Below, one piece after another: positions 26,511 to 35,559 of a stretch of 64,000 nt of DNA. Position 1 is the first letter of the stretch; each line of letters begins with the position of its first letter. The DNA comes from Roseateles saccharophilus. Its GTDB lineage: Bacteria; Pseudomonadota; Gammaproteobacteria; Burkholderiales; Burkholderiaceae_C. The stretch is taken from contig NZ_SMBU01000005.1 of NCBI RefSeq assembly GCF_004342485.1, forward strand, positions 1-64,000, written 5' to 3'. A program made the translations under genes and the position numbers. Under the pieces are notes generated by a model. The model did no database searches and was not told the origin of the DNA. It saw nothing but the letters and a program-made list of their open reading frames with translations.

Positions 26511-27089
26511 ATGATCGAGCAACGCATCCAGCAACAGTTCTTCGAAAGCGCCGACCTGCTCTACCAGGCCGCCGAACAACTGGCCCGCCCCCTGGCAATG
26601 GCCGCGCAGATGGTGGTGGACGCCATCACCGGCGGCAACCGCATCCTCTGCGCCGCACATGGCCTCGCGGCGCTGGACGCCGACTACCTCGCCGCCCGCC
26701 TGGCCGGCCGCTTCGAGCAGGAGCGCCCCGGCCTGGCCGCCTGGAGTCTGGCCGCCCAGGCGCGCGAGGCTGCCGGCCTGGACATCGCCCGGCTGCTGCA
26801 GGCCCACGGCCACCCGGGCGACGTGCTCGTGATGATCGAGCCGCTGCGCGAGCAGCGCGACGCCTGGCAGCCGGCCCTGGCCGTGGCCCATGCGCAGGAG
26901 ATGAGCATCATCGCCCTCACCGCCCAGCCGCCCGGGGCCGCCGACGAGTGGCGCGGCCTGCTGCAGGACACCGACATCCAGATCCGTGTCAGCCACGGCC
27001 GCGAGCCGCGCGTTGTAGAGGCCCAGCGCGTGCTGCTGCATGCATTGGCCGACGCCGTCGACCTGCAACTGCTCGGCAGCGACGAATAA
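26511..27089 (+). CDS. SIS-domain protein, DiaA/GmhA-like, with degenerate sugar-phosphate motif
   Basis: This 192-residue protein starts MIEQRIQQQFFESADLLYQAAE as in DiaA (DnaA initiator-associating protein) and phosphoheptose isomerases. The sugar-phosphate loop that reads GNGxSAADAQH in relatives is CAAHGLAALDADY here, so isomerase activity is unlikely while the fold (LAGRFEQERPGL onward) is kept. The gene is in the usual place after yraN and before a BON lipoprotein, as in many Burkholderiales. A DiaA-like scaffold role in replication initiation is possible but not shown. Confidence 0.85.
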   Translation: MIEQRIQQQFFESADLLYQAAEQLARPLAMAAQMVVDAITGGNRILCAAHGLAALDADYLAARLAGRFEQERPGLAAWSLAAQAREAAGLDIARLLQAHGHPGDVLVMIEPLREQRDAWQPALAVAHAQEMSIIALTAQPPGAADEWRGLLQDTDIQIRVSHGREPRVVEAQRVLLHALADAVDLQLLGSDE

Positions 27090-27108
27090 CCCCTTGCATG
27101 GAATCCAG

Positions 27109-27726
27109 ATGAAGAAGCTCTCCCTGACCCTGACCGCCGCCGTCCTCGCCAGCACCCTGGCCACCGGCTGCGCCCCGCTGATCATCGGCGGCGCCATGGT
27201 GGGCGGCGTCTCCGTCGCCACTGACCGCCGCACCTCGGGTACCCAACTCGAGGACGAGACCATCGAGGTCAAGGCCGGGGCCCGCATCCGCGAGCGGCTG
27301 GGCGAGAAGGTCCACGCCACGGTCAACAGCTACAACCGCGTCGCCCTGGTCACCGGCGAGGCCACCACCGAGGAAGCCCGCGCCGCGCTGGACGGCATCG
27401 TCGGCGGCGTCGAGAACGTCAGCAAGGTGCTGAACGAGGTGGCCATCGGCCCGGCCAGCTCGCTGAGCAGCCGTTCCAACGATGTCGTCATCCAGGGCAA
27501 GGTCAAGGCCAAGCTGATCGATGCGCGCGACCTGCTGAGCAATGCCTTCTACATCGTCGTCGAGCGCGGCAATGTCTATCTGATGGGCCGCGTGACCGAA
27601 CGCGAGGCCGACCGCGCCACCGAGATCGCGCGCCAGATCAGCGGCGTGAACAAGGTCGTGAAGGCGTTCGAGATCATCAGCGAGGACGAGCTCGCGCGAT
27701 ATAGCAAGCCCCCCGTCCAGCGCTGA
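27109..27726 (+). CDS. BON-domain lipoprotein, DolP/YraP-like
   Basis: This 205-residue protein begins MKKLSLTLTAAVLASTLATGCAPL, a lipoprotein signal with Cys at about residue 22. Two BON domains follow (about 50-115 and 125-195), including VALVTGEATTEEARAALDGIVGGVENV and VYLMGRVTEREADRATEIARQISGVNKVVKAFE-type sequence. DolP proteins are outer-membrane lipoproteins that support envelope integrity at the division site. The ATG at 27109 is set by the signal peptide. It follows the SIS gene by 19 bases. Confidence 0.92.
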   Translation: MKKLSLTLTAAVLASTLATGCAPLIIGGAMVGGVSVATDRRTSGTQLEDETIEVKAGARIRERLGEKVHATVNSYNRVALVTGEATTEEARAALDGIVGGVENVSKVLNEVAIGPASSLSSRSNDVVIQGKVKAKLIDARDLLSNAFYIVVERGNVYLMGRVTEREADRATEIARQISGVNKVVKAFEIISEDELARYSKPPVQR

Positions 27727-27752
27727 AGCGCTGACCGGCCCCCCGAAGGGGC

Positions 27753-27827
27753 GCGGATGCTCGCGGGCGTGGCCCGCTCGCACATCCGCTCAAACCGACC
27801 TTGGGGCGGCCCGGCGGCCGGTTTGAG
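27753..27827. repeat. Two adjacent intergenic stem-loops between convergent genes
   Basis: Stem-loop 1 pairs GCGGATG (27753-27759) with CATCCGC (27783-27789) and encloses GCGGGC/GCCCGC. Stem-loop 2 pairs CTCAAACCG (27789-27797) with CGGTTTGAG (27819-27827). They fill the spacer between the BON lipoprotein and the 3-hydroxyisobutyrate dehydrogenase family gene and may end transcription from both sides, though no T-tract is present. Confidence 0.6.
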
Positions 27828-27833
27828 TTCGGG

Positions 27834-28724
27834 TCAGAGTCGCTTGATCAGCGAAGAGGTGTCCCAGCGGTTGCCGCCCAGCGCCTGCACGTCGGCATAG
27901 AACTGGTCCACCAGCGCCGTCAGCGGCAGGCGCGAGCCGTTGCGGCGCGCCTCGTCGAGCACGAGGCCCAGGTCCTTGCGCATCCAGTCCACGGCGAAGC
28001 CGAAGTCGAACTGGTCGGCCACCATGGTCTTGCCACGGTTGTCCATCTGCCAGCTCTGGGCCGCACCCTTGCCGATGACGTCCAGCACCTGGACCATGTC
28101 CAGGCCGGCGTTCTGCCCGAAGCGCACGGCCTCGGCCAGGCCCTGCACGACGCCGGCGATGCAGATCTGGTTGACCATCTTGGCCAGCTGGCCCGAACCC
28201 GGGCCACCGAGCAAGGTCACGGCCTTCGCGAAGCACATCGCCAGGGGCTTCATCGCCTCGAAGGCCGCCGCGTCGCCGCCGCACATCACCGTCAGCGCGC
28301 CATTGACCGCGCCAGCCTGGCCACCGGAGACCGGCGCATCGACGAAGGCCACGCCACGCCGGGCCGCCTCGGCATGCAACTCGCGCGCCACGGCCGCCGA
28401 CGCGGTGGTGTGATCCACGAACACGGCGCCCGAGGCCATGCCGGCCAGCGCGCCGGCGTCGCCCAGCACCACCGAGCGCAAGTCGTCGTCATTGCCGACG
28501 CAGCAGAACACGAACTCCGCGCCCTGTGCCGCCTCGGCCGGCGTGGCAGCGAAGCCGCCACCGTATTCGTCCACCCAGGCCCGCGCCTTGGCGGCCGTGC
28601 GGTTGTAGACGGTGACCTGGTGGCCGGCGCGCGCCAGATGGCCGGCCATCGGATGGCCCATGACGCCGAGGCCGAGGAAGGCGACGCGGCGGGCGGAAGC
28701 GGGTTCGTAGGTGCGGGTGCTCAT
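27834..28724 (-). CDS. NAD(P)-dependent 3-hydroxyisobutyrate dehydrogenase family oxidoreductase
   Basis: This 296-residue beta-hydroxyacid dehydrogenase has the nucleotide-binding start VAFLGLGVMGHPMAGHLARAGH (about 14-34), substrate-binding DAPVSGGQAGA (about 130) and the catalytic lysine in GSGQLAKMVNQI (about 178). Members include 3-hydroxyisobutyrate dehydrogenase, tartronate semialdehyde reductase and glyoxylate reductase; the specificity is not resolved. The ATG is 5 bases downstream of the pilU stop, so it is probably co-transcribed with the pilus motors, an odd pairing seen in other Burkholderiales. Confidence 0.9.
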   Translation of the reverse strand: MSTRTYEPASARRVAFLGLGVMGHPMAGHLARAGHQVTVYNRTAAKARAWVDEYGGGFAATPAEAAQGAEFVFCCVGNDDDLRSVVLGDAGALAGMASGAVFVDHTTASAAVARELHAEAARRGVAFVDAPVSGGQAGAVNGALTVMCGGDAAAFEAMKPLAMCFAKAVTLLGGPGSGQLAKMVNQICIAGVVQGLAEAVRFGQNAGLDMVQVLDVIGKGAAQSWQMDNRGKTMVADQFDFGFAVDWMRKDLGLVLDEARRNGSRLPLTALVDQFYADVQALGGNRWDTSSLIKRL

Positions 28725-28729
28725 GGGGT

Positions 28730-29866
28730 TCAGACAATCGTCAAGTGCTCGGTGCCGGAGGACAGGTCGCCGCTACGGGCACGCTCGCTGTTGAGCTTGA
28801 TCTGCAGGCGCAGGTCGTTGACCGAGTCGGCGTTGCGCAGCGCGTCTTCGTAGGTGACCTTGCCGGCCTCGTAGAGGTCGAACAGGGCCTGGTCGAAGGT
28901 CTGCATGCCCTGCTCGCGCGAGCGCTTCATCAGCTCCTTGATCTCGCTGATCTCGCCCTTGAAGATCAGGTCGGAGATCAGCGGCGTGTTCAGCATGATC
29001 TCGACGGCCGCGACGCGGCCCTTGCCCTCGCGGCGCGGCAGCAGGCGCTGGCTGATGAGGGCGCGCATGTTCAGCGACAGGTCCATCAGCAGCTGCTGGC
29101 GGCGGTCTTCCGGGAAGAAGTTGATGATGCGGTCCAGCGCCTGGTTGGCGCTGTTGGCATGCAGCGTGGCCATGCACAGATGGCCGGTCTCGGCGAAGGC
29201 GATGGCGTGGTCCATGGTCTCGCGGTCGCGCAGTTCGCCCATCAGGATGACGTCGGGCGCTTGGCGCAGCGAGTTCTTCAGCGCGGCCTCCCAGCTGTCG
29301 GTGTCCAGGCCCAGCTCGCGCTGGGTGACGATGCAGTTCTTGTGCGGGTGCACGAACTCGATCGGGTCCTCGATGGTCACAATGTGGCCATAGGTCGTCT
29401 CGTTGCGTTCGTCGATCATCGCGGCCAGCGAGGTGCTCTTGCCCGAGCCGGTGGCGCCGACGACGATGACCAGGCCGCGCTTGTTCTGCACGATCTCGCG
29501 CAGCACCGGTGGCAGGTCCAGCGACTGGATGGTGGGCAGCGTGGACGGGATGGTCCGCAGCACCAGGCCGACCTGGCCCTGCTGCAGGAAGGCGTTCACG
29601 CGAAAGCGTCCGACGCCATGCGGCGAGATCGCGAAGTTGCACTCCTTGCTGCGCTCGAAGTCGGCCGCCTGTTTGTCGTTCATGATGGCCCGCGCGAGTT
29701 GCAGCGTGTGCTGGCCCGACAGCGGCTGGGGCGAGACCTTGGTCACCTTGCCGTCCACCTTGATGGCGGGCGGGAACTCGGCCGTCAGGAAGAGGTCCGA
29801 ACCCTTGCGCGACAGCATCAGCCGCAGCAGGTCGTTGATGAATTTCGAGGCCTGGTCGCGTTCCAT
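28730..29866 (-). CDS. pilU: Type IV pilus retraction ATPase PilU
   Basis: This 378-residue cytoplasmic hexameric ATPase assists PilT in pilus retraction. It starts MERDQASKFINDLLRLMLSRKGSDLFLTAE. Motifs are Walker A GATGSGKST, Asp box TIEDPIEFVH, Walker B VILMGELRDRE and His box GHLCMATLHANSANQAL. The C-terminal extension beyond residue 350 and the KGSDLF start distinguish it from PilT. It lies 75 bases downstream of pilT. Confidence 0.95.
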   Translation of the reverse strand: MERDQASKFINDLLRLMLSRKGSDLFLTAEFPPAIKVDGKVTKVSPQPLSGQHTLQLARAIMNDKQAADFERSKECNFAISPHGVGRFRVNAFLQQGQVGLVLRTIPSTLPTIQSLDLPPVLREIVQNKRGLVIVVGATGSGKSTSLAAMIDERNETTYGHIVTIEDPIEFVHPHKNCIVTQRELGLDTDSWEAALKNSLRQAPDVILMGELRDRETMDHAIAFAETGHLCMATLHANSANQALDRIINFFPEDRRQQLLMDLSLNMRALISQRLLPRREGKGRVAAVEIMLNTPLISDLIFKGEISEIKELMKRSREQGMQTFDQALFDLYEAGKVTYEDALRNADSVNDLRLQIKLNSERARSGDLSSGTEHLTIV

Positions 29867-29928
29867 GAGCGGTCTTTCAATACGAGGGTTTTGCCGTCAC
29901 TGACGTGGCAAGCCACATGAGTGCCGTC

Positions 29929-29957
29929 AAACCTTCCTGGCTTAGCCAGGAAAGTTT
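29929..29957 (-). other. Hairpin with the pilT stop codon in its loop
   Basis: On the minus strand AAACTTTCCTGGC-TAA-GCCAGGAAGGTTT folds into a stem of about 13 pairs with one G-U, and the loop is exactly the pilT TAA codon (29942-29944). It lies in the short pilT-pilU spacer and could stabilise or attenuate the shared transcript. Confidence 0.65.
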
Positions 29958-30985
29958 TCAGGGAACTTGGCTTTGGATCGAGCCTCGGCCGGCGAAATGA
30001 TGTTGCGGCGGACGAGATCGGTCAGGTTCTGGTCCAGCGTCTGCATGCCCTGCGAGTTGCCGGTCTGGATGGACGAGTACATCTGCGCCACCTTGTTCTC
30101 GCGGATCAGGTTGCGGATGGCCGAGGTGCCCAGCATGATCTCGTGGGCCGCGACGCGGCCCGTGCCGTCCTTCAACTTGCACAGGCTCTGCGAGATGACG
30201 GCCTGCAACGACTCGGACACCATCGCCCGCACCATTTCCTTCTCGGCGGCGGGGAAGACGTCGACGATGCGGTCCACCGTCTTGGCGGCCGACGAGGTGT
30301 GCAGCGTGCCGAACACCAGGTGGCCCGTCTCGGCCGCGGTCAGCGCGAGGCGGATGGTTTCCAGGTCGCGCATTTCACCGACCAGCACGCAGTCCGGGTC
30401 CTCGCGCAGCGCCGAACGCAGCGCGTTGGCGAACGAGTGCGTGTGCGGACCGACCTCGCGCTGGTTGATCAGGCTCTTCTTGGACTCGTGCACGAACTCG
30501 ATCGGGTCCTCGATGGTCAGGATGTGGCCGTACTCGTTCTCGTTGAGGTGATTGACCATGGCCGCCAGCGTTGTGCTCTTGCCCGAGCCGGTCGGGCCGG
30601 TCACCAGCACCAGGCCTCGGGGCTTGAGCGCCAGGTCGGCGAAGACCTTGGGCGCGGCCAGCTGCTCCAGGCTCAGGATCTTGCTCGGAATGGTCCGGAA
30701 CACGGCGCCGGCGCCGCGGTTCTGGTTGAAGGCGTTGACGCGGAAGCGCGCCAGGCCCTGGATCTCGAAGGAGAAGTCGACCTCCAGCGTCTCCTCGTAC
30801 ACCTTGCGCTGGGAGTCGTTCATGATGTCGTAGACCATGTCGTGGACCGCACGGTGGTCCAGGGCCTCGACATTGATGCGGCGCACATCGCCATGGACGC
30901 GGATCATCGGCGGCAGGCCGGCAGAAAGGTGCAGGTCCGATGCCTTGTTCTTGACCGAAAATGCCAGCAGCTGAGTGATGTCCAT
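29942..30985 (-). CDS. pilT: Type IV pilus twitching motility ATPase PilT
   Basis: This 347-residue retraction motor starts MDITQLLAFSVKNKASDLHLSAG. It has Walker A GPTGSGKST (about 130), TIEDPIEFVHESKKSLINQREVG, Walker B CVLVGEMRDLETI, GHLVFGTLHTSSAAKTVDRI and the PilT-specific AIRNLIRENK motif near residue 290. The longer open frame through 32431 is a coincidence of GC-rich DNA; homology fixes ATG 30985. It is divergent from yggS with a 27-base spacer. Confidence 0.97.
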   Translation of the reverse strand: MDITQLLAFSVKNKASDLHLSAGLPPMIRVHGDVRRINVEALDHRAVHDMVYDIMNDSQRKVYEETLEVDFSFEIQGLARFRVNAFNQNRGAGAVFRTIPSKILSLEQLAAPKVFADLALKPRGLVLVTGPTGSGKSTTLAAMVNHLNENEYGHILTIEDPIEFVHESKKSLINQREVGPHTHSFANALRSALREDPDCVLVGEMRDLETIRLALTAAETGHLVFGTLHTSSAAKTVDRIVDVFPAAEKEMVRAMVSESLQAVISQSLCKLKDGTGRVAAHEIMLGTSAIRNLIRENKVAQMYSSIQTGNSQGMQTLDQNLTDLVRRNIISPAEARSKAKFPENFPG

Positions 30986-31012
30986 GATGTCCCGTGGAGT
31001 GCTCGGATCATT

Positions 31013-31687
31013 ATGGCGATCTCCGACTCCCTGAAATCCGTCAAAAGCCGCATCGCTGCGGCATGTGTCGCAGCCGGCCGTCCCCCCGACGCGGTACAGC
31101 TGCTCGTCGTCAGCAAGACCTTCCCCGGTTCGGCCGTGCGCGAGGCCTTCGCCGCGGGCGCCCGCGCCTTCGGCGAGAACTATGTGCAGGAGGGCCTGGC
31201 CAAGGTGGGCGAGCTGATCGACCTGCGCGGCCAGCTCGAATGGCATCTGATCGGCCCGCTGCAGTCCAACAAGACGCGGCCGGTGGCCGAACAGTTCGAC
31301 TGGGTGCATTCGGTGGACCGGCTCAAGATCGCCGAGCGCCTGTCCGAGCAGCGGCCGCCCGAGCTGCCGCCGCTCAATATCTGCCTGCAAGTCAATATCA
31401 GTGCCGAGGCGAGCAAGAGCGGCCTGCTGCCGGGCGAGGTCGCGCCGCTGGCCGCCCAAGTCGCCACCCTGCCCCGGCTGAGGCTGCGCGGCCTGATGGC
31501 CATCCCCGAGCCCGGCCCCGGCGCGCTGGCCCAGCACCGGGCCATGGCCGCGCTGTTCGAGGCGCTGAAGGCCGAGGGCCTGGCGCTGGACACGCTGTCC
31601 CTGGGCATGAGCGCCGACCTGGAGGACGCCGTCGCCGCGGGCTCGACGCTGGTGCGCGTCGGCACCGCCATCTTCGGCGCCCGCTGA
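31013..31687 (+). CDS. yggS: YggS family pyridoxal phosphate homeostasis protein
   Basis: This 224-residue single-domain PLP-binding TIM-barrel protein has the PLP lysine in LLVVSKTFP (about Lys36), FGENYVQEGLAKV, EWHLIGPLQSNKTRPV, NISAEASKSGL, LRGLMAIP and LSMGMSADLEDAV-like LSLGMSADLEDAV. It buffers PLP and affects amino-acid pools. The ATG at 31013 is fixed by homology. The yggS-pilT neighbourhood is common in proteobacteria. Confidence 0.95.
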   Translation: MAISDSLKSVKSRIAAACVAAGRPPDAVQLLVVSKTFPGSAVREAFAAGARAFGENYVQEGLAKVGELIDLRGQLEWHLIGPLQSNKTRPVAEQFDWVHSVDRLKIAERLSEQRPPELPPLNICLQVNISAEASKSGLLPGEVAPLAAQVATLPRLRLRGLMAIPEPGPGALAQHRAMAALFEALKAEGLALDTLSLGMSADLEDAVAAGSTLVRVGTAIFGAR

Positions 31688-31771
31688 ACCCGGCCCGGCG
31701 AACTGATACGGTCCCGGATGGCCGGATCTGAGCCTTACCCGCGCCCGGCCGCCCGGGCAAGATGAGGGGCC

Positions 31772-32488
31772 ATGCCCTCGCTCCTCGCCCGCCTGCTGAT
31801 CGCCCTGTGCTGGGCGCCCGCCGCCCTGGCCCAGCCCGCTCCCGACGCGCTCGCGCAGCGCACGGTCGCTGACACGCTCGCGCAGCGGGCTTTGGCCTGC
31901 ACCGGCTGCCACGGCAAGCAGGGCCGCGCCACGCCGGACGGCTACTACCCGCGGCTGGCCGGCAAGCCGGCCGGCTATCTCTACAACCAGCTGCTGAACT
32001 TCCGCGACGGCCGGCGCGACTACGGCCTGATGAGCGAGCTGATCACGCCGCTGTCCGACGCCTATCTGAAGGAGCTGGCCGGCCATTTCGCGTCGCTGGA
32101 CCTGCCCTATCCGCCGCCGCAGCGGCCCACGCTGGCGGCGCCCGAGCTGGCGCGCGCCGAAGCACTGATCCGCCACGGCGACGCCGGCCGCCGGCTGCCC
32201 GCCTGCGTCGCCTGCCACGGTGAGCGCCTGACCGGCACCCAGCCCGGTGTGCCGGGGCTGCTGGGCCTGTCGCGCGACTACCTGAACGGCCAGCTCGGCG
32301 CCTGGCGCAGCGGCCAGCGCCGCGCACTGGCGCCCGACTGCATGGCCCGCATCGCCAAGGCCCTGACCGATGCCGACATCAACGCGCTGACGCAGTTCCT
32401 GGCCGGCCAGCCGATGCCGGCCGACCCGCATCCGGCGCCCGCGCTGACCGCGCCGGCACCGCTGCGCTGCGGGGGGCTGCAGCCATGA
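31772..32488 (+). CDS. Di-haem c-type cytochrome (c4-like)
   Basis: This 238-residue periplasmic protein has a signal peptide, MPSLLARLLIALCWAPAALAQ, and two haem-binding CxxCH motifs, CTGCH (about residue 43) and CVACH (about 148), each in a class I cytochrome c domain. The GYYPRLAGKPAGYLYNQLLNF segment after the first haem is typical of c4/c553 relatives. It overlaps the next cytochrome gene by 4 bases (ATGA). The two probably pass electrons to a terminal oxidase; the donor dehydrogenase is not in view. Confidence 0.92.
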   Translation: MPSLLARLLIALCWAPAALAQPAPDALAQRTVADTLAQRALACTGCHGKQGRATPDGYYPRLAGKPAGYLYNQLLNFRDGRRDYGLMSELITPLSDAYLKELAGHFASLDLPYPPPQRPTLAAPELARAEALIRHGDAGRRLPACVACHGERLTGTQPGVPGLLGLSRDYLNGQLGAWRSGQRRALAPDCMARIAKALTDADINALTQFLAGQPMPADPHPAPALTAPAPLRCGGLQP

Positions 32489-33765
32489 GGCGGCTGTCCA
32501 TCGCCCTGGCCCTGCTGGCCGCCCTGGGCTCGGCAGCCGGCCTTGCGTTGCTGGCCTGGCAGCGCGGCCTGAACGACGCGACGCCGCAGTCCAGCGCGCC
32601 CGCCAGCCTGGCGCGCGGCGCCTATCTCGCCGCGGTGGGCAACTGCGCCGGCTGCCACACGGCCCGCGGCGGCGCTCGCCTGGCCGGCGGGCGGCCCATC
32701 CCGACGCCCTTCGGCACCGTCTTCTCGACCAATCTGACGCCCGACCCGACCGGCCTGGCCGGCTGGAGCGCCAACGAGTTCTGGCGCGCTCTGCATCTGG
32801 GCATCAGCCGCGACGGCCGGCTGCTGGTGCCGGCCCATCCCATCGTCAACACGACCCTGGTCAGCCGCGAGGACGCCGACGCGCTGCATGCCTGGCTGCA
32901 GGCGCAGGGCCCGGTCGTTGCACCGCGCCGCGCCCACCAGCTGCGCTGGCCCTATGGGAGCCAGCTGGCCATCGCCGCCTGGCGGGCGCTGTACTTCAGG
33001 CCCGGCGTCTACCAGCCCAACCCGGCCCGCGATGCCGCCTGGAACCGCGGCGCCTATCTGAGCCAGGGCCTGGCCCATTGCAGCGCCTGCCATGCCGGGC
33101 GCGGCGTGCTGGGCGGCGACCAGGGCGCGGCCGATTTCCGCGGCGGCCTGCTCGCCGGCCTGGGCTGGGTGGCGCCCTCCCTGCACGACCCCGCCGAGGC
33201 CGGCGTGCAGCGCTGGACGGCCGAGGCCCTGCAGCGCTGGCTGCGCGACGGCCACGCCGACGGCCATGCGGCGCTCGGGCCGATGGCCGAGGTCGTGCTC
33301 GGCAGCACCGCGGCGCTGGACGAAGCCGACCTCGCCGCCATGAGCGCCTATCTGCGCGCGCTGCCCGAACGAGCGGTGCCGCGGCCCGGGCCCGCCGAGC
33401 CCGACCGGCGCCGCCGCGAGCGCGGCGCCGGCCTCTACCGCGAGCATTGCGCCGCCTGCCATGGCGGCCAGGGCGAGGGCCGCCGCGACACTGGCGGCGC
33501 CCCGGCCTACCCGGCCCTGGCCGGCAGCCGCGTCGTCACCCAGGCCAGCGCGGCCAACCTGCTGCGCGTCATCGAGCGCGGCGGCTTCGCGCCGGCCACG
33601 CCTGGCCACCCGCGCCCCTATGGCATGCCGCCGTTCGCCGGTGTGCTCGGCGCCGAGGACCTGGCCGCGCTGGCCAGCCATCTGCGCCAGTCCTTCGGCC
33701 ATCAGGCCGGCGAGATCGACGCGGTCGAAGTGCTGCGTTTGCGGGCAGCGGCTGCTGCGCATTGA
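32485..33765 (+). CDS. Tri-haem c-type cytochrome, alcohol dehydrogenase subunit II-like
   Basis: This 426-residue protein has an N-terminal membrane segment or signal (about 5-25) and three haem motifs: CAGCH (about 55), CSACH (about 195) and CAACH (about 325). The features GRPIPTPFGTVFSTNLTPD, DGRLLVPAHPI and GQGLAHCSACH-type spacing match the membrane-anchored cytochrome subunits of alcohol, sorbitol and gluconate dehydrogenases. Lacking a dehydrogenase neighbour, it may work with the preceding di-haem cytochrome. Confidence 0.92.
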   Translation: MRRLSIALALLAALGSAAGLALLAWQRGLNDATPQSSAPASLARGAYLAAVGNCAGCHTARGGARLAGGRPIPTPFGTVFSTNLTPDPTGLAGWSANEFWRALHLGISRDGRLLVPAHPIVNTTLVSREDADALHAWLQAQGPVVAPRRAHQLRWPYGSQLAIAAWRALYFRPGVYQPNPARDAAWNRGAYLSQGLAHCSACHAGRGVLGGDQGAADFRGGLLAGLGWVAPSLHDPAEAGVQRWTAEALQRWLRDGHADGHAALGPMAEVVLGSTAALDEADLAAMSAYLRALPERAVPRPGPAEPDRRRRERGAGLYREHCAACHGGQGEGRRDTGGAPAYPALAGSRVVTQASAANLLRVIERGGFAPATPGHPRPYGMPPFAGVLGAEDLAALASHLRQSFGHQAGEIDAVEVLRLRAAAAAH

Positions 33766-33901
33766 CACAGCAAGCTCCCGGGCGGGGGAGCGACGTGAAC
33801 GACTTCACGCGAGGACCACGGACCCTTGAAGCAAATCGTCACAGGTCGCGACACACTGCGCGGCGGCCTCCGGGTATGGCCGCAAAAGAAGGGCCGAGGG
33901 C

Positions 33902-33927
33902 CCTAAAGTCAGTCATCGTTGGAATCA
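33902..33927 (+). promoter_or_regulatory. Weak candidate FliA-type promoter before the chemoreceptor
   Basis: CTAAAGTC at 33902-33909 resembles the sigma-28 -35 element found before chemotaxis genes; the expected GCCGATAA-like -10 is poorly matched (around 33920-33927). The rest of the 217-base spacer (33766-33982) shows nothing else clear. Confidence 0.2.
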
Positions 33928-33982
33928 AGATCGGCCGGCTGGCGCCGATACCCGTGGATCACCGGACAAGGACCTGAACCGC

Positions 33983-35530
33983 ATGAACTTCCTGACCCAA
34001 TTGCGCATCGGCCAGCGGCTGGCCGTGAGCTTCGGCCTCCTGATCCTGCTGCTGGTGGCCATCGGCATCTACGGCGCATCGAACGCCAACAGCCTGGCCA
34101 AGGACCTGGACCGCACCGCGAACTCCAGCCTCGTGAAGATCGCTGCGGCCAATGGCCTGGACGGCCAGGTCAACATCATCTCGCGCGCCGTGCGCGACCT
34201 GCTGCTGCTGGATACCGCCGGTGCGATCAAGAAGCAGAAGAAGGCCATCGCCGATGCGCTGGAAGAGGGCGAGAAGCAGCTCGCCAGCCTCGATGCAGCC
34301 GTCTCCGACGATGCCGAGAAGGCCGCCGTCTCCGAGGTGCGCGAACGCAAGACCAAATTCCTCGGCGCGCTGGAGAAGTTCCAGAAGGTGCAGACGGACG
34401 GCAGCCCCGACGAAGCCCGCGAGAGCCTGATCACCGACCTGCGCCCCGCCCAGGCGGCGCTGCAGGAAGGCTTGAAGAAGCTGGTCGACATGCAGTTCGA
34501 CAGCGGCAAGACGCTGGCCAATGCCGGCAACGAGCGCGCGCGCTCCTCGGTCGTGCTGACCTTCGTGCTGGTTGCCGTGGCCGTGGCCCTGGGCGTCGGT
34601 GGCTTCCTGGTGATCTCGCGCTCCATCGTCGGCCCGGCCCGCAAGGCCCAGGCCGCCGCTGAAGCCATCCGCGCCGGTGACCTGACCCAGGACATCCAGG
34701 TCGAAGGCCGCGACGAGCTGAGCCAGATGCTGCAGGCCATGAAGGACATGCAGACGGCGCTGTCCGGCGTCGTGCGCGACGTGTCCACCGCCGCCAGCGA
34801 GGTGGCCTCGAACTCCGGCTCCATCGCCGACAGCAATTCCAACCTGGCCGAGCGCACGACGCGCTCCGCCGCCAGCCTGCAGAACACCGCCGCCTCGGTG
34901 GAGCAGATCGCCTCGACGCTCAAGGGCGCCAGCGACCTGACCCGCCGCGCCGCCGGCATCGCCGTGACGGCCCGCCAGGCGGCCAGCAACGGCGGCGCCG
35001 TCGTCTCCAAGGTCGTCGAGACCATGGAAGAGATCAGCGCCAGCTCCAAGAAGATCGGCGACATCATCGGTGTCATCGACGGCATCGCCTTCCAGACCAA
35101 CATCCTGGCCCTGAACGCCGCGGTGGAAGCCGCGCGTGCCGGCGAGCATGGCCGCGGCTTCGCCGTCGTGGCCGCCGAGGTGCGCGCCCTGGCCCAGCGC
35201 TCGGCCGGCGCCGCCAAGGAGATCAAGGTGCTGATCCAGGAATCGACCGTCAAGGTCGAGAACGGCACCACGCTGGTCAACAACGCCGGCGTCACCATCC
35301 GCAGCGTCGTGGACGAAGTGAACAACATGGGTCAGCTGATCGAGGAGATCTCGCACTCGGCGCAGGAGCAGGCCACCGGCGTCGGCGTCGTCAACGGCGC
35401 GATGAACGAACTCGACAAGGCCACGCAGCAGAACACCAGCCTGGTGGGCGAGCTCAGCCGTTCGGCCGACGCGCTGCGCGACAGCTCCACCCGCCTGATC
35501 GAGGCGGTCGGCTTCTTCCGCGCGGCCTGA
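33983..35530 (+). CDS. Methyl-accepting chemotaxis protein
   Basis: This 515-residue receptor has a membrane helix at about 10-32, a periplasmic four-helix-bundle domain (about 35-190), a second helix ([21 protein letters not shown], about 190), a HAMP domain and a signalling domain. The hairpin tip [36 protein letters not shown]-type sequence (about 370) contacts CheA and CheW. There is no NWxxF tethering pentapeptide at the C-terminus (it ends FFRAA). The ligand is unknown. The signalling proteins it needs are elsewhere, except cheZ at 47.7 kb. Confidence 0.95.
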   Translation: MNFLTQLRIGQRLAVSFGLLILLLVAIGIYGASNANSLAKDLDRTANSSLVKIAAANGLDGQVNIISRAVRDLLLLDTAGAIKKQKKAIADALEEGEKQLASLDAAVSDDAEKAAVSEVRERKTKFLGALEKFQKVQTDGSPDEARESLITDLRPAQAALQEGLKKLVDMQFDSGKTLANAGNERARSSVVLTFVLVAVAVALGVGGFLVISRSIVGPARKAQAAAEAIRAGDLTQDIQVEGRDELSQMLQAMKDMQTALSGVVRDVSTAASEVASNSGSIADSNSNLAERTTRSAASLQNTAASVEQIASTLKGASDLTRRAAGIAVTARQAASNGGAVVSKVVETMEEISASSKKIGDIIGVIDGIAFQTNILALNAAVEAARAGEHGRGFAVVAAEVRALAQRSAGAAKEIKVLIQESTVKVENGTTLVNNAGVTIRSVVDEVNNMGQLIEEISHSAQEQATGVGVVNGAMNELDKATQQNTSLVGELSRSADALRDSSTRLIEAVGFFRAA

Positions 35531-35559
35531 ACCCCAACAACCACTCGTCAAGGCCTGCC

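Noticed and set aside
30986-32431. Extension of pilT upstream to 32431 (829 codons)
   Set aside because: The added region lies opposite yggS and a cytochrome gene and has no similarity to PilT, which begins at 30985.
33941-33950. GCCGATA near the chemoreceptor as a FliA -10
   Set aside because: It is about 35 bases from the CTAAAG element, too far for the 11-base spacer of sigma-28 promoters.
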